NCBI GenBank assembly: GCA_029931535.1
Contig: JAQPZY010001675.1
Coordinates: 7,649,501 to 7,713,500, forward strand
Length of the DNA: 64,000 bases
Origin: Margaritifera margaritifera
Taxonomy: Eukaryota > Mollusca > Bivalvia > Unionida > Margaritiferidae
Direction: 5' to 3'
Shown: piece by piece, positions 57,741 to 64,000 of the stretch
Layout: each line of letters opens with the position of its first letter
Numbering within the stretch: the stretch's first letter is position 1
Program-made: the position numbers and the translations under genes
Notes under the pieces: generated by a model
What the model saw: only the letters and a program-made list of their open reading frames with translations
What the model was told of the DNA's origin: nothing
Databases searched by the model: none

Positions 57741-59322
57741 AAAACTACATTCCACTGTCCAATGGATTTTAAGGACAGTAACTTGGTGTATTTTTGTATT
57801 TAATGTCTGTAAGGTTGTAACAAAGTGTACATATGTGTGTGGTGATGTTATTTGACAATGCTAAGTCTACCATTTTTTTGTTTGTAAGTATATTAAATGC
57901 TTCAGAGCAAACAGATGGTATTTTCTTTTATTCAGATGTGAATTTCTAGTCATTTGCTATAGGCTGATTTGAAAAGATAGCTTACTCTCATTGGATGATG
58001 TCGCTTTTGGGGGGGTTAAGGTGCACTGACACCCCATTGGGACTTCAAAACACACTTTTTTAGTCTCAAAAAAAAACCAACACTGTCTGTGAATATGGCA
58101 AGTATGGCACTATGTTTCTCACAACCTCACGTGCTTGTTTTGAGATCCTGATGTCATCAACTGGGTCAATACAATTCGTTGACAGTGCTGATTAAGAAAT
58201 ATGCAACGAAATAAGATTTAAATACGTACTATAATTCAAATCAAAGAAAACACTGAAAATGTCCAATTTTAACTAATGCCATATTTGCAACAACTTTGTG
58301 GTCCTCAAGTGAGTGTTGGGTGTTCAAGTCGGAGCCGATGTTCACATGTTGGTTTTATTAGCAGGAAATCCACAACCAAGATTTTTGAGATGGTGAAGAC
58401 AATGTAAAAACTTGCTTACTAAAACATGCACTTCTTATATCATGTTTAGGAAAAATTAATCTAATGGAAAACTATGGTCTTAAATTTTTCTTAAAATATT
58501 TTAAGGAGAAAAAAATCTTTGTTATGAAACAGCATGAAAAAAAATCTGTTAAAAATTCACTACATCTTTAAATATGATAAGTCTATCTGAAAGCTTTGAA
58601 AAAACAAAAATAAAATATACTATATTATATTTTTCTTTTATATTTTTATCATCATTATTTGTAAATGTTTTATTGGAGTTAATTTGCATTTGAATAAAAT
58701 AAAATATATTACAGATGCAAATATTAATAATACAGGGACATCATAAACGATCGATTTCTACATTTAACGTCACATTCCAATCTTAAATCACGTGGTATTT
58801 ATTTCAGGGGCACGAAACATGGCAGTACTTCCGGAAATGTACAAATTTTGACACGCTCGGAAAAACGGTAGCTCGCAAAGAACTGGGAGAGTTTATAAAC
58901 ATTTTTCAACGATTAATAAATTAAGCAGATATAGCTGAACACTTTCTATGACGATTTTAATAGTTTCACGCAAAATAATAATAGACGCGGATACTGTAAG
59001 TTTTTGTTTTTAATGCTATTTATTTTCTCAGTCCAGGTTTTTCTCAGCCACTTTTTGCTTTTTCTGACATTTCTAGTCGTGGCGAACGGTTAGCAACGCC
59101 AAAAAGTAATAAAAAACGAACAACGTGTTTATCTACGCAAAGTCTTGATTTCAGAAGAAATCATGAAACGCGGTCAACGTCGATACACAAAGTACGGGTT
59201 CCTTGACCCAAAATCGTAATAGTCAATTGGCGAATTCAGTCAGATAAATTCTAACAAAAGTAAAGTGCACTATAAGGTATTCAAATCCATTAAAACTGCG
59301 AATAATTTCTTCAAAATACTAC
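57741..59322. other. Intron 1, 5' part, CpG-containing near exon 1
   Basis: 58800-59220 holds more CG dinucleotides than the rest of the intron and an ACTTCCGG word (about 58829), the core of ETS-type sites found in many housekeeping promoters. Whether it acts on PRPF4B is unknown. No coding exon was recognised. Confidence 0.4.
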
Positions 59323-59366
59323 CTAACTGCAGTAGATTCAGTCGCACTTTTTACGTCTGTCTCCAT
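59323..59366 (-). CDS. PRPF4B: PRPF4B exon 1 (coding part) with start codon
   Basis: ATG at 59366-59364 opens METDVKSATESTAV, 14 codons plus two bases (AG), then a GTAGTA donor. The two bases join the first T of exon 2 to make AGT (Ser), keeping the frame into DDGVSGSS. PRP4 kinases start with a short acidic/polar leader of this kind before the His/Lys tract. Support comes from phase, donor, position at the head of the gene and CpG-richer surroundings. Conservation is low, so a different first exon cannot be excluded. Confidence 0.65.
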
Positions 59367-59520
59367 TTTCATTCTTCCAATATCCGGTTGGTTTAATACG
59401 CACGACGAATGGAACACTAAAACCTGTTGCAGACGTAGCGAATGATCGTGCATAAACGCAGAATATTCATATATGTATCCTTACGAAGTAATACCCACTA
59501 CTGTGATCTAAACTTCCAGG
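59367..59520 (-). promoter_or_regulatory. Probable PRPF4B 5' UTR and promoter region
   Basis: Directly upstream of the proposed start codon the sequence has several CG dinucleotides and a TATCCGGTTGG word (minus strand CCAACCGGATA), an ETS-like core. No TATA box at a fitting distance. A CAG/GTGAGT splice donor on the plus strand at 59518 might belong to a divergent non-coding transcript. Confidence 0.35.
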
Positions 59521-59589
59521 TGAGTGCAGATTTTAGCAGCTATGTGTGAGAGTTCTTGTGAAGGTAAGATGTAAAGCAGTTACCCCCCC

Positions 59590-59612
59590 CCCCCACACAC
59601 ACACACACACAA
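59590..59612. repeat. C-run and short (AC)n
   Basis: CCCCCCCCCC followed by about nine AC units. Confidence 0.9.
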
Positions 59613-59626
59613 TTAAATTGGTTACG

Positions 59627-59745
59627 GGTCGTTTCGGCCCGAAACCAGTTCGACCCGGGACAATTCGATCAGGATGTTTTGGTTCACTATGTCAACCCGG
59701 ACGGCTCGGCCCACTAATGTGGGACATTTCGGCCCATTATACTTT
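59627..59745. repeat. GC-richer minisatellite with TTCGGCCC units
   Basis: Imperfect units of about 20-25 bp repeat with cores GGTCGTTTCGGCCCG, AGTTCGACCCGGGAC, GACGGCTCGGCCC and GACATTTCGGCCC. The block contrasts sharply with its AT-rich surroundings. Confidence 0.6.
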
Positions 59746-60211
59746 AATATAGACAGTATATAAATAGTGCGTGTAGATTCAGTCATATTTAAAAAAATAA
59801 AAAATTACTTATTGTACATATCAATATGATGATGTGTTTGTAGTTATGGTTTATGTTATTTAAATTTTTAATTTAAATAAAAGTTGTGTGCAAAAGTTAG
59901 GTATTTAGTGTGTTTGTGTAATTTGCGTGTTCAAATATTTACGTATTGATAATGTACATTTAAACAAAAGTGAATATTAATGTGCATTGGTTTTAGTTAA
60001 TAAATATATATATGTCTTACCATTACAATGGGTTTATTTATGGCAATTTTCCATGTTGGAAGAATATTTAATCAAAAATTGTACTTACCTATCTTGAAAT
60101 TTACGACCCTGTCGAAACTGGTCGATGGAATAAAATTCCATTTGAAGAAAGAAAATGTAACAAAATGTCAGAATAACGTTTTGGGTGATTTATTCAATTA
60201 CCTCGATTATC

Positions 60212-60214
<3 letters not shown>

Positions 60215-60280
<66 letters not shown>
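60215..60280. repeat. (CT)n microsatellite
   Basis: About 33 uninterrupted units. Confidence 0.98.
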
Positions 60281-60284
<4 letters not shown>

Positions 60285-60600
60285 GCCATATACGTATGGC
60301 TTGAGTGTGATTCTTTTTCCAATATAGTTTCGTTATATACTTTTCTCTTTCATTTACACAAACGTGAAAATGTCATCTTTGATCCCCAAGTGGACCATTG
60401 ATGACAGGCACAATTAGTTGCGGTCTCTTTAAGTTAAATTCCAAATATCCGTATGGAAACATTTTTTTGATGTGTAATATTCAATAGTACCGTTTGTTGC
60501 ACTGTTGCGGTCTCTTTAAGTTAATAACCTTTCTGGGCCGACTAAGTGAATGTAGTGAGAGCGCTGAGATCATTTAGTATGTTATTTGTAGGCTAAATCT

Positions 60601-60891
60601 TTAAACTCCCATTCCTAGAGTTTCGAATGGGAACTGAAACACTGTACTCATTCTCCCAAGTAGACAAATCCTGCTCAGCCGTTTCCCGTTGAATGTCTTC
60701 AATCTATTGGCAAAGACACAATACCTATGACGGTAATCGTGCATTCTGCTCTCATCAAATGATTCTTCATAATAAGGCGGGAATGGTTCTGGAACGATCG
60801 GCTTCACTTTAGGTTTTGCTGTGTAAAGTATGTTGCAACATAGATGGACAGGTCCGATATTCCAAAGATGATGACATCGAGAGTTTGGCAC
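60601..60891 (-). CDS. Unidentified open frame downstream of the Polinton polymerase fragment
   Basis: A 96-codon frame with KPKVKPIVPEPFPPYYEESF, YRHRYCVFANRLKTFNGK and MSTVFQFPFETLGMGV. It lies on the polymerase strand just past its C-terminal fragment, separated by the (AC)n tract. It might be the decayed end of the polymerase or the next Polinton gene. I cannot assign it. Confidence 0.3.
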   Translation of the reverse strand: MPNSRCHHLWNIGPVHLCCNILYTAKPKVKPIVPEPFPPYYEESFDESRMHDYRHRYCVFANRLKTFNGKRLSRICLLGRMSTVFQFPFETLGMGV

Positions 60892-61102
60892 GGCGACAAC
60901 ATATCTTTATATGATTCAAGACCCTGCATCGTTCTTGTTGTAGGGCACGGCACCACAGTTCGTCTTTTTTCTGTGTGGGAGTCATATTTTGGAGAAGAGT
61001 TGTTCTTTCTTTGCCGAGGTCTGTGGTGAAAACGGTTTCATCCCTTCAACTCTACCTTTTTATACTCTACGACAGCCTAAAGTATGGTGTTGCAATCGGA
61101 AG

Positions 61103-61111
61103 TCACACACG

Positions 61112-61149
<38 letters not shown>
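61103..61149. repeat. (CA)n microsatellite
   Basis: About 22 CA units with two CG interruptions, inside the Polinton remnant. Confidence 0.97.
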
Positions 61150-61150
<1 letters not shown>

Positions 61151-61151
61151 T

Positions 61152-62560
61152 TTACAACGGTTTACCGACACATTGATGATCTGACAAACACGTAATCTTG
61201 TGTGGGTCATGGATTTTGACGAGAAAGTCTTTGTCTCTTTCTGACTTCAATGCTTGTTTCAGTACGTTAAAGTTCCACACATGATCGGATCGATAGTTGA
61301 GTGCGAGTCCTAACACTCTGTATTTAGTGTGGATTTGTCCTTTCGTATCTTTGTAACTCACATTTTCATAAATGGCTGAGATTGGGCGCCTCTTGCAAAA
61401 TTGAAAATGGTGTCTTCAGGATGTTTATCAGTCCACCGTAATAGCACCCAGGCGGAACGATTTACATCCAGATGTCCGCGTCAATGCAAAGTAAGCTGTC
61501 ACCTAGAGATTCCAAAACCGAATTCAACTTCAAACGGGCCTTGGCTGTCACGTTGGATTGTACCAACTCGACCGTCTGTTCCTAATTTACCATGATCAAA
61601 CCTGCTCGTACAATGTCGACGTGCTTCCTGAGTTTTCCTATGTCGTCATCCAATTGAAAGGATCGGTTTGGATCCGTAAAGTATTCATTCTTGGCCACAA
61701 TCGGGCGCTGAGCTTGTTTTCCCCACAAACAATTTAACCTCACTTTAGAAAAATTCTGTCTTCATTCGTTGAGCTCGACGTGTTCCAATTCGATTTCTTC
61801 CACTAATCTGTACCATCGATTGAATGTTTCTCTCTCTTCTTATATGCGACACCACGTCGAATAGCCACTTGCGTCTTGTTTCAATTTTGGAACTCTTTGT
61901 CTTATTCCAAAAATATTACCAGACTCCATCTGTCATGTTCGTATTATTCTGTGGTCCAGAAGCGCCAGATTTCGTACACTTTTTACAACTGGTATCCATA
62001 ATTAAGAGTACGAAATAATTCCACATCCACCCACGTTCCTGTCAACTCGCGCTCTTTGTCGACGTGACGGCAGGGTTCGTATTCATAGCCGGTTTCAGCA
62101 CACATACTACATAATGGAAACACCAGTTGTCCGTTGCAGTGAAAAGGTAACATGGGATGGTGTAATTCTGTGGATGGAAGAACTTTGCGTTTGTTCAACC
62201 TTTATTATTGATGAATTATTCAACGTCGATGTGTTCCTTGAGAATATCGGTCTGATCCACCGAGAATCAAGTATATTTACATACCCAAGGGTACAACAAA
62301 CACCGATGTGCATGATTTGTTCTCCTTACATTCTTCTACATCGTACAAGAGGCGTGTGGCATTGGTATGTCCTCCAAACAAACTGTAGCGAGGGTCCAAA
62401 TGTTCGATTTCCACTACATGATAGTTTTCCGCGACGCGTCAAAATTCTTAGTCAGCTTACAGAAGTCCGTCGTATTCGTGCTCCCACATTTCCACCACGC
62501 GGTATCAGTGGGTTTGTAAGTTCTGGCCTTGGTGGCGAGTTCTTCCGTACAGGTCTTCCA
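61152..62560 (-). pseudogene. Polinton/Maverick-type family-B DNA polymerase, broken
   Basis: Fragments in at least five frame segments follow the order of a protein-primed family-B polymerase on the minus strand. From the upstream side: a block HLDPRYSLFGGHTNATRLLY (about 62380); the segment HHPMLPFHCNGQLVFPLCSM (about 62110-62170) followed by RELTGTWVDVELFRTLNYGY; motif B as RLNCLWGKQAQR (61706-61741); motif C as CIDADIW (61468-61494), where DTD is expected and the second residue is changed; TDKHPEDTIFNFARGAQ; and the C-terminal KYRVLGLALNYRSDHVW. Such polymerases replicate Polintons and the related adintoviruses. Stops and frameshifts throughout make this a fossil. Confidence 0.8.
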
Positions 62561-62639
62561 TGGTTAACCCAGTACATGGATTGCTCATTTTCCGGTTAGG
62601 ATAACACGTTTTACATCTGTGTCTTCTTAATTATAACCA

Positions 62640-63275
62640 TCGGACCGAGTAAGGACCACTTTATATCCCTTGTACTCGTTGGTGATCAAAATAAATTCCT
62701 CATAGTTAATGTCATTATTACTTATTGCTTTGATTATCGTGTCGTCAATACTGTTTAACTTATTAATGGTATATGTTACAAATTCATCATGTTTTAAAAA
62801 CTTTGCTGCAGATAAATATTTCCTTTAAAGCTTTTGCACCAAACCTTATTAATCTTGAACAAACCTCCCTAATAGTAAAAGAAACAACTATACATGTAGC
62901 TTTCCAGCAATATCTAATCCAGCTGTCGTTAAATGCTAACCTCTACTCTATTCAAAACTTTGTATGCTACTTTGCATTTCTTTCTAACACCTCTGTAGCC
63001 TTCGATCTCTTTAACCAAGTCATGTTTGATGTCGTGAATGTTTAGTAAGCTAAAATTAAAACCAGTATCGTGCTCAATCTACTGGCAGTGTAGGATATAA
63101 TCGTAGGTGCGCTTGTCGCCGTTTCGCTCATTAATATATTCGAAGGAGACAGCTTAGATTTTTCAGCTGTAACTGGTTTTATTGCCTTAGATGTTGTAGG
63201 CTGTGCTGTTGTATGTATAAATTTAAAGTTATGGTTTGCGATGTCTTTGACATATTTTATTGGCATCCATTTCAT
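62640..63275 (-). pseudogene. Probable Polinton-associated gene fragment
   Basis: Lying upstream of the polymerase on the same strand, it has three recognisable parts in different frames: MKWMPIKYVKDIANHNFKFI with a following Thr/Ser-rich stretch (63275-63042), KHDLVKEIEGYRGVRKKCKV (about 63000) and KLNSIDDTIIKAISNNDINY plus EEFILITNEY (about 62720). The last part, an INxLIxxALxDxxIxxEEF-like pattern, recalls an uncharacterised protein encoded next to Polinton polymerases in marine invertebrates. This is a memory-based resemblance, not a verified hit. Confidence 0.4.
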
Positions 63276-64000
63276 GCAGTAATTTGGTCTTCAAGTACTC
63301 GTTTATCCAGAAAAAAATGCATAGGTTAAAAGTCCATTGCAAAATGTGAAAGTTCGAACTAACTAAATGGAAATGGGATAATCAGTTTTAAAACTTCTTT
63401 AATATCCCCGTTTCATAGTGGAATAATTGTAAACCTCAGTAGCCTTTTTATAAAAAGCAGACTGTTTAAGAGCAGAGTCTAATGTTGCATGATAAATTGT
63501 GTTAATACTGTTGGGGGTGGGGTTTTTTTATTTTGTTTTATTTTGTTGTTTTTTCAGTCAACATTTGTCTCTGGTTAAAGCTATACTATGTATTAGCTCA
63601 AAATCTTTAAAGTATTTAGCAGTGTTAGTTTAGTTTTGCGTTTGTGTGTACAGTGTCAACAATTTTGTCAGGTGAATGTCTATGTACTGTCAGGTAATCG
63701 ATTGTGAACTGTCGATGCAAAAATGGAATAATTTGTTTAACAACTTCTTTACTATCCATGTTTGACGGTGAACCTAGTGAAATCTTTAAACAACTTCTTC
63801 AGAAGCATGTTGTATGACACTGTGAGGGCAGATTTAAGATCTGCATGGTAAACAGAACTAATAATATTTTTGTTTCACCCGTCATTTGTCTATTAGGAAA
63901 AGTTTTGTTAACGATTAAAGTTGTACTTTGCACACACTGTTTAATAGCTGGAAAAAGTTAAAGTTTTCAGGGATCGGATTTGTAAGATACAGACGTGGTT
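63276..64000. other. Upstream flank with a weak internal duplication
   Basis: Two segments (about 63370-63470 and 63715-63815) share phrases such as GATAATCAGTTTTAAAACTTC versus GAATAATTTGTTTAACAACTT, followed by similar ATATCC/CTATCC words. On the minus strand both begin with a KEVxKxIIPF-like peptide. The segment may belong to the Polinton remnant. No complete gene is visible. Confidence 0.3.

Noticed and set aside
62114..62599. 161-codon plus-strand open frame upstream of PRPF4B
   Set aside because: It is antisense to the polymerase fragments, which have recognisable motifs on the minus strand. The plus frame shows no family resemblance.
1..64000. A wholly new defence, secretion or biosynthetic system
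   Set aside because: Every structured region I can read is explained by PRPF4B exons or by known transposon classes; the novelty lies in details of those elements.

Overview
The window is animal genomic DNA: AT-rich, intron-bearing and crowded with transposons. A lophotrochozoan, most likely a bivalve mollusc, is the best fit. The reasons are DIRS-type YR retrotransposons, a tandem-array element with the ends ACAAGAGGCCCA and AGGTGAGCTAAAA (which I associate with bivalve genomes), a non-LTR element carrying a 2A-like motif, and a decayed Polinton polymerase. The species assignment is inference.

One host gene organises the window: PRPF4B (PRP4 kinase, a spliceosome-associated dual-specificity kinase), on the minus strand. 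I recover six coding exons: 59323-59366 (start codon), 39169-40419, 33193-33267, 19962-20210, 14970-15054 and 7666-8050. All have GT/AG borders and mutually compatible phases, giving about 696 codons of the His/Lys/Arg/Ser-rich N-terminal half. No kinase-domain exon was recognised, so that part should lie beyond the left edge. Intron 1 is about 19 kb.

Nearly everything else is transposon sequence in the introns. From left to right: a DIRS-like remnant (1-2700); a second DIRS-like element (about 8985-13530) split by a 0.7-kb MITE; a 1.3-kb TA-flanked non-autonomous element (16629-17930); a pogo/Tigger-like element (21229-22280); a complete but dead mariner (22615-23906); a tandem-array element (25027-33064) with a 5.75-kb DIRS element inserted in it (25788-31541); a hAT-like element (33593-34679) inside a 151-bp tandem repeat; a 2.8-kb non-autonomous DIRS-like element (35180-38006) carrying a SINE; a second copy of the TA-flanked element (44627-49724) split by a 3.8-kb LINE; and a run of hAT and Tc1 remains (50232-57740).

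Upstream of the PRPF4B start lie a GC-richer minisatellite, microsatellites, and a broken protein-primed family-B DNA polymerase of Polinton/Maverick type (61152-62560, minus) with a probable second Polinton-associated gene fragment.

The most informative structures are the two DIRS-like elements that keep both inverted terminal repeats and the internal complementary region, the hAT-like elements with 5-bp target duplications, the 2A-like/PHD module at the LINE N-terminus, and two nested insertions whose empty-site paralogue is also in the window. I found no CRISPR, bacterial operon, rRNA or free-standing tRNA gene, and nothing that must be a wholly new system.
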